Origin: Sphingomonas sp. QA11
GTDB taxonomy: Bacteria; Pseudomonadota; Alphaproteobacteria; Sphingomonadales; Sphingomonadaceae
DNA length: 64,000 bases
Assembly: GCF_028473665.1 (NCBI RefSeq)
Contig: NZ_CP098774.1
Coordinates: forward strand, 1,922,001 to 1,986,000
Reading direction: 5' to 3'
Shown: positions 1-9,343 of the stretch, one piece after another
Layout: the number at the start of each line of letters is the position of its first letter
Numbering within the stretch: position 1 is the stretch's first letter
The notes under the pieces: model-generated
Seen by the model: the letters and a program-made list of their open reading frames with translations, nothing else
The model's database searches: none
Told to the model about the DNA's origin: nothing
Program-made: the position numbers and the translations under genes

Positions 1-510
1 GAACACATCGACAACGGTGACGTCACGATCATGATAGCGGCCCGGAAGAATCGATCCGCCATAGACGAAGATGCTCGGCACGTTGAGGCGGAGCATCGCC
101 ATCATCATGCCAGGCAGCGACTTGTCGCAACCAGCGAAGCCGACCAGCGCGTCGTAGCAATGACCGCGCACGCTAAGCTCGACCGAATCGGCGATCACCT
201 CGCGGCTGACCAGCGAGGACTTCATCCCCTGATGGCCCATCGCGATACCGTCGGTGACGGTGATGGTGTTGAAGCGTCGCGGCATGCCGCCGCCCTGGAT
301 CACGCCGGCGCGCGCGGCATCCGCCTGCGCGTCGAGCGTGGTGTTGCACGGTGCACTGTCGTTGCCCGCGCTGGCGAGCGCGACGAAGGGCTTGGCAATG
401 TCCTCCTCGGCGATCCCCATCGCATAATAATAGCTGCGGTGCGGGGCACGCTCGGGACCGACCGACACATGGCGGCTGGGGAGCTTCGATTTGTCGAACT
501 GATGAGTCAT
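1..510 (-). CDS. ilvD: Dihydroxy-acid dehydratase, N-terminal part (runs off the window)
   Basis: Penultimate enzyme of valine, isoleucine and leucine synthesis, dehydrating 2,3-dihydroxy acids with an Fe-S cluster and Mg. The first 170 residues are visible. They contain the APCN cysteine (residue 55), the TITVTDGIAMGHQGM stretch with a metal-binding Asp near 87, and GCDKSLPG (residues 127-134) with the cluster Cys and carboxylated Lys. The first ATG is at 510. The gene starts 7 bases after the stop of the amidohydrolase gene, so the two are probably cotranscribed. The downstream edd gene at 35.9 kb belongs to the same superfamily but is a separate full gene. The 3' end lies outside the window. 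Confidence 0.95.
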   Translation of the reverse strand, partial: MTHQFDKSKLPSRHVSVGPERAPHRSYYYAMGIAEEDIAKPFVALASAGNDSAPCNTTLDAQADAARAGVIQGGGMPRRFNTITVTDGIAMGHQGMKSSLVSREVIADSVELSVRGHCYDALVGFAGCDKSLPGMMMAMLRLNVPSIFVYGGSILPGRYHDRDVTVVDVF

Positions 511-517
511 GCCGCGC

Positions 518-1255
518 CTATGTCGCCAGAGGGGCCTTTTGCGCAAGACTATTGCTGATTTTTATCAGAATAGGCCCGAGAATGTCGGCCCAGCGCGCAA
601 CGCCAGCCTCGTCGCTGATCAGATCGTTGCGGATTTCGATCGCGAGACTCGGGATGCCATTGGCCTCACCGTGACGGTTGAGCGTCGCGTTGAGCACCCG
701 GCCCGAATAGGGTTCATTGTCTCCAGTTTCGATCCCCGACGCCCGCAACATCGCAACGGCGAGGTCAGCCGCCCGCCGATCGCGATTGTACAAGATGCCG
801 GCATGCCAGGGCCGGGCGCTCGCCCCGCCACTCTCCAGTTCGGGCGTGAAGCTGTGGATCGAGGCAAGCAATGTCGGGCTGGTCGCCTGGATCAGCCTGG
901 CCAGCGCGCGATGATAGGGTGCGTGGAATCGGGCGACACGATCCGCCCGGTCAACGGCGACATTGCCGGGGATTGCATGGCCATCGCTTACCACCGGGAT
1001 AAGCGACGCGTGGTCGGGCTGGCGGTGGAGGTCGATCACCAGGCGCGACACCGTCGCAAGGATCGCCGGCGCCTCAAGCCGGGCCGCCAGGACTCCGGTC
1101 AGCGGTGCCGCGCCGATATCGATCGCGATGTGCTTGTGCAGCAACGCGGCTGGAATGCCGAGATCCACCCCGTCCGGCACTGCGTTCGAGGCGTGATCGC
1201 AGATCAGCATGATACCGCCGGGCGCGCCGGGCAGGATGACGGGCGCGCTCACCAC
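518..1255 (-). CDS. N-formylglutamate amidohydrolase family protein
   Basis: A 245-residue member of the N-formylglutamate amidohydrolase (FGase) family, metal-dependent hydrolases of N-formylglutamate from histidine breakdown and of related amides. Seen: LICDHASNAVP (about 17-27), SRLVIDLHRQPD (70-81) and IHSFTP (133-138), the three conserved family blocks. The start is GTG at 1255, with a second GTG immediately after. No hut genes are nearby. The gene lies just upstream of ilvD, so the true substrate is not shown by context. A strong hairpin terminator ends 12 bases upstream of the start, so transcription probably begins in the short gap. Confidence 0.85.
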   Translation of the reverse strand: MVSAPVILPGAPGGIMLICDHASNAVPDGVDLGIPAALLHKHIAIDIGAAPLTGVLAARLEAPAILATVSRLVIDLHRQPDHASLIPVVSDGHAIPGNVAVDRADRVARFHAPYHRALARLIQATSPTLLASIHSFTPELESGGASARPWHAGILYNRDRRAADLAVAMLRASGIETGDNEPYSGRVLNATLNRHGEANGIPSLAIEIRNDLISDEAGVARWADILGPILIKISNSLAQKAPLAT

Positions 1256-1266
1256 GCACTTCCACG

Positions 1267-1297
1267 CAAAACGGCGGCGGACTCACGTCCGCCGCCG
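1267..1297 (-). terminator. Rho-independent terminator after the ispE operon
   Basis: On the minus strand an 11-bp GC stem (CGGCGGCGGAC with GTCCGCCGCCG, loop GTGA) is followed directly by TTTT. It lies about 165 bases past the ispE stop and just before the amidohydrolase start, so it separates the ETF-QO/TPR/ispE transcript from ilvD. Confidence 0.7.
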
Positions 1298-1463
1298 CCA
1301 TGGGGGGATGACGCCCGGGGGGGCCGGGGATCATCAGCGGGCGCGGCGTCTGGGACGGCGGACCCGTTCGATCCGTACCCAGCAAGAGCAGTGCCAATAG
1401 CGGTTTGCCATGGCGCGTAGCGCGGGCTTGGGAGGAGGCGTGTCATTTCGGGGCAAAAAACCG

Positions 1464-2288
1464 TCACGCGAGTACCGATTCGAGACACCACCAGCCAGGA
1501 CGCGCAGCGCGGACGGCGTTGGCGGCAGCGGCCCGGTCTTCGGGCCAGTCATATAGCGCGAAGCAGGTAGCACCTGAACCGGACATCCGGACCAGCCGCG
1601 TCCCAGCGCCATCGAGCAACAGGGCGAGCGCGTCGCCGATTGCCGGGGCGATGCTCCGGGCCGGCGCTTCGAGATCGTTGCGGCCGAGCAATGCCCGACC
1701 AAGCAGCGCACCATCGCCGATCGGGCCGCGGTCCCGCCCGTCCCAGGCGGCGAACACCGGTCCGGTCGAGACGGCCACCCCCGGGTTGACGAGCAGGACG
1801 GGCATGCCGGTGAGGCCATCGACCGGCTCGAGCTGCTCACCCCTGCCCCGCCCGAGCGCGCTTCGGCCAAGCAGGCACGCCGGAACATCGGAACCGAGCG
1901 AGTCAGCGATGGCAAACAGGCGCGGATCGTCGAGCGACACACCGTCTCGCCGTGCGAGGGCGCGCAGGGCAGCCGCGGCATCCGCCGAGCCGCCCCCGAT
2001 GCCCGACGCTACCGGCAGGCGCTTCACCAGCGTGAAGGCACCGCCCGGCTTGGCGAACACAGCGGCATAGGCGCCTGCCGCGCGCGTGACGAGATTGTCG
2101 CCCTCGCCCGTCAGCACCCCCGCGAACGGGCCCTCGATGGCCAGCGATGGCGGCCCATCGGCGAGCCGCAATTCGTCGCCATCCTGGACGAACGCGAAGA
2201 GGGTCTCGATCTCATGATAGCCGTCGTCGCGCCGCGACCGGACGTGCAGCGCCAGATTGATCTTGGCCGGAGCTTGCTCGACGATCAC
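1464..2288 (-). CDS. ispE: 4-diphosphocytidyl-2-C-methyl-D-erythritol kinase
   Basis: Phosphorylates CDP-ME in the MEP route to isoprenoids. A 274-residue GHMP kinase: PAKINLALHV at 7-16 carries the catalytic Lys, and the glycine-rich ATP loop GIGGGSADAA is at about 96-105. Length is typical for the family. The start ATG overlaps the stop of the upstream TPR gene by 4 bases, which indicates translational coupling. Cytosolic. Confidence 0.95.
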   Translation of the reverse strand: MIVEQAPAKINLALHVRSRRDDGYHEIETLFAFVQDGDELRLADGPPSLAIEGPFAGVLTGEGDNLVTRAAGAYAAVFAKPGGAFTLVKRLPVASGIGGGSADAAAALRALARRDGVSLDDPRLFAIADSLGSDVPACLLGRSALGRGRGEQLEPVDGLTGMPVLLVNPGVAVSTGPVFAAWDGRDRGPIGDGALLGRALLGRNDLEAPARSIAPAIGDALALLLDGAGTRLVRMSGSGATCFALYDWPEDRAAAANAVRAARPGWWCLESVLA

Positions 2289-3898
2289 GGCTGAACGCGA
2301 ACCCCATCGGCGATCTTCGCCGCTATGCGTGGCCCGTCCTTGGCATCCGCGACGATGGCGGCTGCCTGCCAGGCATAGCGTGCCTCATACCGGCGCCCGA
2401 GCGACCAATAGGCGTCACCCAGATGCTCGTTGATAGTGGCGTTGGCGGGCTGCCCCCGCGCGGCAAGCTCAAGCATGGGGACCGCCTTGCGTGTATCGCC
2501 ATGCTGGAAATAAGCCCAGGCGAGCGAATCGATGATCGACGCGTCACCGGGCTGGAGCGCATTGGCCTTCTCCAGCAACTTGATCGAGATGGCGGGATCC
2601 TCCCCATGTTCCAGTCGGGCATAGCCGAGATAGTTGAGCGCGACCGGTTCCTCGGGTGCCATCTCGACTGCCCGTTCAAGCGCCTTGCGCGCCTCGGGCC
2701 AGCGGCCTGCCTGATCGAGCGTGCCGCCGAGTTGAAGAAAAAGGGTCCAGGACGGCGTATCGCCCGCACGCCTGATGGCGAGCGAATAGGCGCGCGCCGC
2801 ATCCTCGAAGCGGCCGGCCGAGGTGAGAAGATCCCCCATCCGGACCGCATCGGCACTTGTGGCATCCTTGCGATTGGACAGTGCCGTCGCTGCGGCGAGA
2901 GCCCCGGCGTCTTCACCTGCATTGCTGAGCACCGAGACGCGCGCTTCCAACGCGCTTTCATGGAACGGACTCGATGGTTTGACTTGGTCGAGCAGTGCAA
3001 GCGCCCTTTCGCTCGCCCCGCCTCGCACCAGAGCCCGGGCCAGCAGGATCCGCACTCTATCATTGTCGGGGTCGAGACGCAGCGAGGCCCGCATCAGCGC
3101 GGTGACGATCGGCGTCGGATCGCCCTCGGAAAGATCGGCGGCAAGGCGGGCAAACACGCGGGACGCGCCGAACGCACTCGACGGCGGCACGCCCCGGCCG
3201 ATGGTGCGCCGCAGTGCGACGACCGCGCTGTCGCTCCCGCTCAGCAGCGCCCTGGAAATATCCGCCCTGCCCTTGGCAGCCAGCAGTTCCGCGGCATTGA
3301 TCCGCAGATCGAGGCTCGCCTGATCAGCGCCGAGCAGCGCCTGAAGCGCGATCGCGCCTTCATCGACCTTGTCCGTCGCGATCAGCAGGAGCGCGCGATT
3401 CTCCGCCATATAGCGGCGCGCGACCGGGCTGGACTTGCTCTCGGCAAGCTTTGCGACCGGATCGCCGCCCGCGTCATAGACAGCCCATGCCCCCAGCAGG
3501 CCGGCAACGAAGTCGAACGGCCCCGCGCCGATCCGGGTCAGGATCGCGGCCGCCCCCTTCTTGTCTCCGGCGCGAACCGCGCGCGCATAGCTGAACAGGA
3601 TCGCATCGGGCGGCGCGGCGCGCGCCGCATCGAGCGTCACGATCGCGCGATCGGCGAGCAGATCGTCGCCGGCCTCCATCGCCTCGCGATAGGCCCGTCG
3701 CGCGATCATGAGATTTCCCGGCGCTCCGGCGAGCGCCGTGGCATAGTCGGCCGCCGCCTGCTCCGCGCGACCGTCACCATCGGCCGCACGGGCACGCGCA
3801 TAGGCTGCGAGGTCGTCAGCCCCGCGATCCGCCCAGGCGGGCGTCGCGACGGTAAGCGCCAGCAGTACCAGTCCCAGGCGATCACATGTTCGGATAAT
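2285..3898 (-). CDS. Secreted TPR protein, probable ATT start
   Basis: The reading frame encodes a signal peptide (hydrophobic run LGLVLLALTVA then TPAWAD) followed by about 500 residues of degenerate tetratricopeptide repeats. The clearest repeats are in the C-terminal half (WTLFLQLGGTLDQAGRWPEA, YLGYARLEHGE, AYFQHGDTRKAVPML, HLGDAYWSLGRRYEA). The first ATG in frame (3709) would remove the signal peptide and the first helices. Between it and the ETF-QO stop there is no ATG, GTG or TTG. An ATT at 3898 has a good GGAGG five bases upstream and gives MIRTCDRLGLVLL. I therefore chose ATT, overlapping ETF-QO by 17 bases. Likely a periplasmic or outer-membrane-associated scaffold. Function unknown. 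Confidence 0.75.
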   Translation of the reverse strand: MIRTCDRLGLVLLALTVATPAWADRGADDLAAYARARAADGDGRAEQAAADYATALAGAPGNLMIARRAYREAMEAGDDLLADRAIVTLDAARAAPPDAILFSYARAVRAGDKKGAAAILTRIGAGPFDFVAGLLGAWAVYDAGGDPVAKLAESKSSPVARRYMAENRALLLIATDKVDEGAIALQALLGADQASLDLRINAAELLAAKGRADISRALLSGSDSAVVALRRTIGRGVPPSSAFGASRVFARLAADLSEGDPTPIVTALMRASLRLDPDNDRVRILLARALVRGGASERALALLDQVKPSSPFHESALEARVSVLSNAGEDAGALAAATALSNRKDATSADAVRMGDLLTSAGRFEDAARAYSLAIRRAGDTPSWTLFLQLGGTLDQAGRWPEARKALERAVEMAPEEPVALNYLGYARLEHGEDPAISIKLLEKANALQPGDASIIDSLAWAYFQHGDTRKAVPMLELAARGQPANATINEHLGDAYWSLGRRYEARYAWQAAAIVADAKDGPRIAAKIADGVRVQP

Positions 3899-5537
3899 TC
3901 GGCCCTCCGCCGCCTTCCGGCACCACCCAGTTGATGTTCTGGGTCGGGTCCTTGATGTCGCACGTCTTGCAATGGACGCAGTTCTGCGCGTTGATCACGA
4001 ACTTCGGATCGCCGGTTTCCTCGCCCACGATCTCGTAAACGCCCGCCGGGCAATAACGCTGCGCCGGCTCGTCATACATCGGCAGGTCATAGGCGACCGG
4101 GATGGTCGGGTCCTTCAGCGTCAGATGGACCGGCTGGTCCTCCTCATGATTGGTGTTCGACAGGAACACGGAGGAAAGCCGGTCGAAGGTCAGCACGCCG
4201 TCCGGCTTGGGATAATCGATCTTCCGGGCCTCGTCCTTGCGCCACAGGCTCTCATTGTCCGGGTGATGCTTCAGCGTGAACGGCATGCGGATGCCGAAAT
4301 TCTCCAGCCACATGGTGATGCCGGCGAGACCGGACCCGATGAAATCCCCGAAGGTCTTCACCAGTGGCACGACATTGCGGACGACCGACAGTTCCTTCTT
4401 CACCCAGCTCTGCTCGAACGCTTCCGGATAGGCGCTCAGTTCATCGCCGGCGCGGCCTGCCTGGACCGCATCATAGGCGGCTTCGGCGGCCATGATCCCG
4501 CTCTTCACCGCGGTATGGCTGCCCTTGATCCGGGGCACGTTGAGGAAACCGGCCGAATCCCCGATCAGCGCGCCGCCCGGAAAGACCAGCTTCGGCACCG
4601 ATTGCAGCCCGCCATCGCTGATCGCGCGCGCGCCATAGGACACTCGCTTGCCACCCTCCAGCATGGCCGCGATCGCCGGATGGGTCTTCCAGCGCTGCAT
4701 CTCCTGGAACGGCGAAAGATAGGGGTTGGTGTAGTTGAGCCAGGTGACGAACCCGATCGCGACCTGCCCGTTCGCCTGGTGATAGAAGAAGCCGCCACCG
4801 CTCGCCCCCTCGGACAGCGGCCAGCCCTGAGTGTGGATAACGCGGCCGGGAACATGATGTTCCGGCTTGATGTCCCACAATTCCTTGATGCCGAGGCCGT
4901 AGACCTGCGGCTGCGCGTCCTTCGCCAGATCGAAGGTGCGGATCAGTTCCTTGGTGAGATGCCCGCGCACCCCTTCGCCGAGGAACGTATATTTCGCATG
5001 GAGCTCGAGGCCCGGCGTGTAATCCGGCTTGTGGGTGCCGTCCCGCGCCACGCCCATGTCGCCGGTCGCGACGCCCTTCACCGACCCGTCGTCGTTGAAC
5101 AGTATCTCGGCCGCGGCGAAGCCCGGGAAGATCTCGACGCCCAGTTCCTCGGCCTGGCCAGCGAGCCAGCGGCAGAGATTGCCCAGCGATCCCGTATAGG
5201 TGCCCTTGTTGTGCATGAAGGGCGGGGTGAAGATGTGCGGCAGGCCGAATTTCTTCGTCTTCGTCAAAATCCAGTGCTGGTTGTCGGTGACCGGCACTTC
5301 GGCCAGCGGACAGCCCTTGTCGCGCCAGTCCGGAATCAGTTCGTCGAGCCCCTTGGGATCGACCACCGCGCCCGACAGGATATGCGCCCCGACCTCCGAG
5401 CCCTTTTCGAGCACGCAGACGGAAATTTCACCACCCTTTTCGGCCGCCAACTGCTTCAGCCGGATCGCGGCGGACAGGCCCGCAGGCCCGGCACCAACGA
5501 TCACGACGTCATACGGCATGGACTCGCGTTCGCTCAT
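3882..5537 (-). CDS. Electron transfer flavoprotein-ubiquinone oxidoreductase
   Basis: Membrane-associated FAD and 4Fe-4S enzyme that passes electrons from ETF (acyl-CoA and amino-acid dehydrogenases) to ubiquinone. Residues 10-30 hold the FAD motif VIVGAGPAGLSAAIRL. The C-terminal ferredoxin-like end has YCPAGVYEI and NCVHCKTCDIKDP, supplying the four cluster cysteines. 551 residues is normal. The start was set at the ATG at 5537 because GGAG sits 6 bases upstream, whereas the ATG at 5540 is too close. No etfAB in the window. First gene of the apparent ETF-QO/TPR/ispE unit. Confidence 0.95.
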   Translation of the reverse strand: MSERESMPYDVVIVGAGPAGLSAAIRLKQLAAEKGGEISVCVLEKGSEVGAHILSGAVVDPKGLDELIPDWRDKGCPLAEVPVTDNQHWILTKTKKFGLPHIFTPPFMHNKGTYTGSLGNLCRWLAGQAEELGVEIFPGFAAAEILFNDDGSVKGVATGDMGVARDGTHKPDYTPGLELHAKYTFLGEGVRGHLTKELIRTFDLAKDAQPQVYGLGIKELWDIKPEHHVPGRVIHTQGWPLSEGASGGGFFYHQANGQVAIGFVTWLNYTNPYLSPFQEMQRWKTHPAIAAMLEGGKRVSYGARAISDGGLQSVPKLVFPGGALIGDSAGFLNVPRIKGSHTAVKSGIMAAEAAYDAVQAGRAGDELSAYPEAFEQSWVKKELSVVRNVVPLVKTFGDFIGSGLAGITMWLENFGIRMPFTLKHHPDNESLWRKDEARKIDYPKPDGVLTFDRLSSVFLSNTNHEEDQPVHLTLKDPTIPVAYDLPMYDEPAQRYCPAGVYEIVGEETGDPKFVINAQNCVHCKTCDIKDPTQNINWVVPEGGGGPNYPNM

Positions 5538-5653
5538 CATCGTCTCCAATAAGGACGAAGCGGGCGCTCTCGTCGCGCCACAGCAACGTCCTGTCCATTC
5601 AGCGGTGCCAGCGAATTGACCGCGCCGTCAACACACGACTCTATAGGAACATC

Positions 5654-6415
5654 ATGGGGGCGGACCAGCATATCGATTGGCGAACGGCGGCGGCGAGCGC
5701 GCTTGAGTGGTGGCGCGACGCCGGAGTCGACGCGTCGATCGACGAGTCGCCACGCGACTGGCTGGCGCCGGTCGAACCGCCGAAACCAGTCAGACGCGTT
5801 CAAGCCGTAGCGGCAGCACCGGTCGTCGCACGGCCTCTCCCGAGCACGCTGGCGGCCTTCGAGGCGTGGCGCCTCGGGCCCGAAGCGCCCGAGGCAGACT
5901 GGCCCGGCCAGCCGCTCGCGGCACAGGGGCCCTGTTCTTCCAACATCATGGTCCTGATCGACCTGCCGGAACGCGAGGATGCAGATTCGGGTATCCTGAT
6001 GAGCGGCCCGGCCGGGCGACTGTTCGATCGCATGCTCGCCGCGATCGGGCGGGACCGGGGCTCGATCTATCTCGTACCGGTCTGCGCCAGCCGGCCCGTC
6101 GCCGGGCGGGTTGCGCCCGAAATCGAGGAACGGCTGAACCAGGTAGCCCGTCATCATGTCTTGCTCGCTGCGCCGAAACGGCTGTTATTGCTGGGCAATG
6201 CGCCAAGCCGTGCCCTGCTTGGGGCGGATGCGGCGCGCATGCGGGGTAGTTTACATGGCATTAACCTTGGTGGCGGAAAAGGGCCGCCGGGGGATAACGA
6301 CGTCGCGACACAGGCGGTGGCGAGTTTCCATCCCCGCTTCCTGATCGAGCGACCGGCCGCCAAAGCCGAAGCATGGAAAGATTTGCAGATGCTGATCGGG
6401 GATCTGGACACGTGA
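5654..6415 (+). CDS. Uracil-DNA glycosylase superfamily protein, degenerate
   Basis: A 253-residue protein with the fold signature of family 4/5 uracil-DNA glycosylases. GILMSGPAGRLFDRMLAAIG (about residues 114-133) matches the region after motif A, RLLLLGNAPSRALLG the central strand, and SFHPRFLIERP the C-terminal HPxxL motif. The usual motif A (GEAPG) reads IDLPERED and the N-terminal cluster cysteines are missing, so iron-sulfur binding and normal glycosylase activity are doubtful. About 90 N-terminal residues are extra and proline/alanine-rich. The stop overlaps the GTG of the lytic transglycosylase gene (GTGA), so the two are coupled. Confidence 0.7.
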   Translation: MGADQHIDWRTAAASALEWWRDAGVDASIDESPRDWLAPVEPPKPVRRVQAVAAAPVVARPLPSTLAAFEAWRLGPEAPEADWPGQPLAAQGPCSSNIMVLIDLPEREDADSGILMSGPAGRLFDRMLAAIGRDRGSIYLVPVCASRPVAGRVAPEIEERLNQVARHHVLLAAPKRLLLLGNAPSRALLGADAARMRGSLHGINLGGGKGPPGDNDVATQAVASFHPRFLIERPAAKAEAWKDLQMLIGDLDT

Positions 6416-8232
6416 CCGCGAAATTCATCCTGGCCTGCACACTTGCGCTGGCACCGCTGGGCACCGCACATGCCGCCGACGCCCAGCGCATCGGCTCGAC
6501 GCCCGCCACCGGCCGCATCGTACCCGATCAGCTCGATGCTGAGCAGCGCGCCGGCTATCGCGCCGTGTTCCAGAGCATCCGCGGCCAGAAATGGCTGGAC
6601 GCGCAGATCCAGCTCGATTCGATGAAGCCTGGGCCCCTTCACGCCCTTGCCCGCGCTGAACTGCTCACTGCCAAGGGGTCGCCCAAGGCCGATCTCGATC
6701 CGCTGATGAAGCTGCTGAGCGAAGCGCCTGAACTGCCCCAGGCGCAGCAGATCGCGGTGCTGGCCAGTTCGCGTGGCGCCGTCGGCCTGCCCCCGCTGCC
6801 CGAGGCCCGCAAGCTCACCTGGATCGACGGCGCCCCTGCCCGCCTGCGCGCCAAGAGCATCAAGAGCGACATGATCGCCGGCGAGCTCGCGATCCGCATG
6901 CAGCCCTTCGTGAAGGCCGATGACGGCGTCTCCGCCCAGGCACTGCTCGAATCGATGCAGAACCTGTCTCCCGACGCGCTGACCGAGTGGCAGCAAAAGG
7001 TCGCCTGGATGTATTTCCTGGCGGGCGACGACAATAATGCCCGCGCGATGGCGACCAAGGCCTCGACCGGCACCGGCGACTGGGCCGTGCAGGGCGACTG
7101 GGTCGCGGCACTCGCCGCGTGGCGGCAGCGCGACTGCACCGCCGCCGGGCAAGGCTTCACCAGAGTGGCCGCGCGCGCCAGCGATATTGAGCTTCGCGCG
7201 GCCGGGCTGTACTGGGCATCGCGCGCCGACATGCAGTGCGGTCGCCCCGACCTGGTCGAAGGCCGGCTGAAGAACGCCGCCCAGTATCGCGAAACTTTTT
7301 ATGGCCTCCTCGCGCGCCAGACGCTCGGCATTCACGATCCCGCCGCCCGCCAGGCCGATACCCTGCTCGCCGGTGACTGGCAGACACTCGCCCGTCGCCC
7401 GAACATCCGGGTCGCCGCGGCCCTGGTCGAAATCGGCGAGAATGGTCTTGCGGACGCGGTGATCCGCCAGCAGGCGCGAATCGGCGACACCTCCGAATTC
7501 CCGGCGCTTGTCAGGCTGACCGGTGCGCTCAACCTGCCCAGCACCGTCGTCTGGCTCTCGCATAACGGGCCGGTCGGGGCGACGCCGCCGGTCGAATCGC
7601 GCTATCCCGCACCGAACTGGACGCCCGATGGCGGCTGGCGTGTCGACAAGGCCCTGGTGTTCGCCCACACGCTCCAGGAATCCCGGTTCCGCACCGACGT
7701 GGTCAGCCCGGCCGGCGCCTATGGCCTGATGCAGGTCCGCCCCGGCGCCGCGACCGATATCGCGCGCAAGCAGGGCCGCAGCTTCGATCGCTCGGCGCTG
7801 AGCAATCCGGGCACCAACATGGAAGTCGGCCAGAGCTACCTTGAGCAATTGCGCGACCAGGCGTGCACGGGCGGCCTGCTGCCCAAGGTGATCGCAGCCT
7901 ATAATGCCGGCCCGGTCCCGGTCGAGGCATGGAACGCCCAGGCCCGCGATGGCGGTGATCCGCTGCTCTATATCGAATCGATCCCTTATTGGGAGACGCG
8001 CGGCTACGTCATCACCGTGCTGCGCAACTACTGGATGTATGAGGGGCAGACCGGAAAGCCCAATTCGCCCAGCCGCGTCGCCCTGTCGCAAGGCCTGTGG
8101 CCGCGCTTCCCCGGCATGGCCGGCGCAAGCGCCGTTCGGCTCAGCTCGAGCGCGCTGAATCCCGGCACGTCCACCAATTTCAAGGCCATCAGCTCGGTAT
8201 CGGTCCCGGCATCGGTCGCCAGTGCCAATTGA
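6412..8232 (+). CDS. Lytic transglycosylase, SLT domain
   Basis: Periplasmic peptidoglycan lyase. The GTG at 6412 overlaps the preceding stop and gives a clean signal peptide ([17 protein letters not shown]). A long alpha-helical repeat region (about residues 60-390) precedes the SLT domain: TLQESRF with catalytic Glu near 423, [14 protein letters not shown], and [14 protein letters not shown]. The layout is Slt70-like, 606 residues. A second paralogue of similar design is at 49.2 kb. The stop overlaps the moaB start by 11 bases. The substrate is inferred from the family. Confidence 0.9.
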   Translation: MTAKFILACTLALAPLGTAHAADAQRIGSTPATGRIVPDQLDAEQRAGYRAVFQSIRGQKWLDAQIQLDSMKPGPLHALARAELLTAKGSPKADLDPLMKLLSEAPELPQAQQIAVLASSRGAVGLPPLPEARKLTWIDGAPARLRAKSIKSDMIAGELAIRMQPFVKADDGVSAQALLESMQNLSPDALTEWQQKVAWMYFLAGDDNNARAMATKASTGTGDWAVQGDWVAALAAWRQRDCTAAGQGFTRVAARASDIELRAAGLYWASRADMQCGRPDLVEGRLKNAAQYRETFYGLLARQTLGIHDPAARQADTLLAGDWQTLARRPNIRVAAALVEIGENGLADAVIRQQARIGDTSEFPALVRLTGALNLPSTVVWLSHNGPVGATPPVESRYPAPNWTPDGGWRVDKALVFAHTLQESRFRTDVVSPAGAYGLMQVRPGAATDIARKQGRSFDRSALSNPGTNMEVGQSYLEQLRDQACTGGLLPKVIAAYNAGPVPVEAWNAQARDGGDPLLYIESIPYWETRGYVITVLRNYWMYEGQTGKPNSPSRVALSQGLWPRFPGMAGASAVRLSSSALNPGTSTNFKAISSVSVPASVASAN

Positions 8233-8749
8233 CGAGAACGCCGCCTTCCTGCCGGTCAGGATCGCGGTGCTCACCATCTCCGACAGCCGCGGCCTCGCCG
8301 ACGACCGGTCGGGAGACATTCTTGTCGAGCGGCTGAAGGCAGCGGGCCATATCCTTGCCGACCGCGCCATCGTCACCGACGACGTCTCGTCGATCGTCAG
8401 CCGCCTCCACGCCTGGATCGATGAACCGCAGGTCGATTGTGTGATCACCACCGGCGGGACCGGCGTAACCGGGCGCGACGTGACGCCCGAGGCGATCGAG
8501 CGAGTCCAGGACAAACCCATTCCCGGCTTTGGCGAACTGTTCCGCTGGCTCAGCTACCAAATGATCGGCACCTCAACCATCCAGTCGCGCGCCTGCGCCT
8601 GCGTCACCCGCGGCACCTATATCTTCGCGCTGCCCGGATCGACCGGCGCGGTGAAGGACGGGTGGGACGGTATCCTCAAGGACCAGCTCGACAGCCGCCA
8701 CCGGCCCTGCAACTTCGTCGAGCTGATGCCGCGCCTGCTTGAACGCTGA
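8222..8749 (+). CDS. moaB: Molybdenum cofactor biosynthesis protein B
   Basis: Member of the MogA/MoaB molybdopterin-binding family that adenylylates molybdopterin before metal insertion. Seen: VLTISDSR (16-23), the [15 protein letters not shown] loop (about 75-89) and [17 protein letters not shown] near the C-terminus. 175 residues is normal. The GTG start at 8222 lies inside the end of the lytic transglycosylase gene, so expression is probably coupled to it, although the functions are unrelated. Confidence 0.9.
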   Translation: MPIDENAAFLPVRIAVLTISDSRGLADDRSGDILVERLKAAGHILADRAIVTDDVSSIVSRLHAWIDEPQVDCVITTGGTGVTGRDVTPEAIERVQDKPIPGFGELFRWLSYQMIGTSTIQSRACACVTRGTYIFALPGSTGAVKDGWDGILKDQLDSRHRPCNFVELMPRLLER

Positions 8750-8755
8750 CAGGGT

Positions 8756-9271
8756 TCAGCTGGTCGAGCCTTTCGGCTTTCCGCCCCCCGCCGCTTCGCG
8801 CTTCTCCCTTATGAAACCGGAAAGATCCGAATCCATCGACGCGTACCAGTCGATATAGTCCTTGAAATTGTCGTAGGTCATTTTGCCCAGGGCCGACACG
8901 TAGAGAGATTCGGCAAGGTCGCCGTCGCTGTCGATGGTGACCTTCAGGAAGCGCTTCTTCGCATTCCACTCATTCGCCATGGCGACCGAGAAGAAGGGCT
9001 CCTTCTTGAAATAGCTGTAGAATTCGAAGGAATTGCAGCCGGCGTCATTGGTGCAGCCATAGAATGTCAGCTGGAACCAGCTGCCATTGGCGCCGCTCTC
9101 GATATAGCTGCTGCCGTCGTCGCCCTTCTTGATCTCAGCCTTGTACCCGGCCTCCTGGAGAAGCGCGGCGACATTCTTCACGCTGCTGACATCGACCACC
9201 CGGTCGGCGGCCATGCCCGCCGACGGGACCGCCATCGCCGCCAGCCCCAGCGCATACAGCCCTATCTTCAT
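8756..9271 (-). CDS. YbjN domain-containing secreted protein
   Basis: 171 residues with an N-terminal signal peptide (MKIGLYALGLAAMAVPSAGMA) and a YbjN-type sensory domain. The blocks VAALLQEAGYKAEIKKGDDG, WFQLTFYGC and FYSYFKKEP, and an acidic DSDGDL strand, fit this family. The ATG at 9271 was chosen for the signal peptide. An in-frame ATG 42 bases upstream lacks a rationale. Two cysteines close together (GCTNDAGC) may form a disulfide. YbjN domains are linked to type III chaperone-like folds and stress regulation in enterobacteria. The role here is unknown. Convergent with moaB, 6 bases apart. Confidence 0.7.
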   Translation of the reverse strand: MKIGLYALGLAAMAVPSAGMAADRVVDVSSVKNVAALLQEAGYKAEIKKGDDGSSYIESGANGSWFQLTFYGCTNDAGCNSFEFYSYFKKEPFFSVAMANEWNAKKRFLKVTIDSDGDLAESLYVSALGKMTYDNFKDYIDWYASMDSDLSGFIREKREAAGGGKPKGSTS

Positions 9272-9343
9272 GTTCCTGCCCTCCCGACGCCAGTTCGATA
9301 CCGAGCCGACCATATGTCGCCCGAAGGCGACACGCCAGACGCG

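Noticed and set aside
1249..1491. Short minus-strand frames between ispE and the amidohydrolase, including one beginning MANRYWHCSCWV
   Set aside because: No ribosome site, overlaps the ispE end and a terminator; nothing conserved is visible.
6154..8520. 788-residue minus-strand frame over the lytic transglycosylase and moaB
   Set aside because: Antisense shadow; codon pattern and motifs belong to the plus-strand genes.
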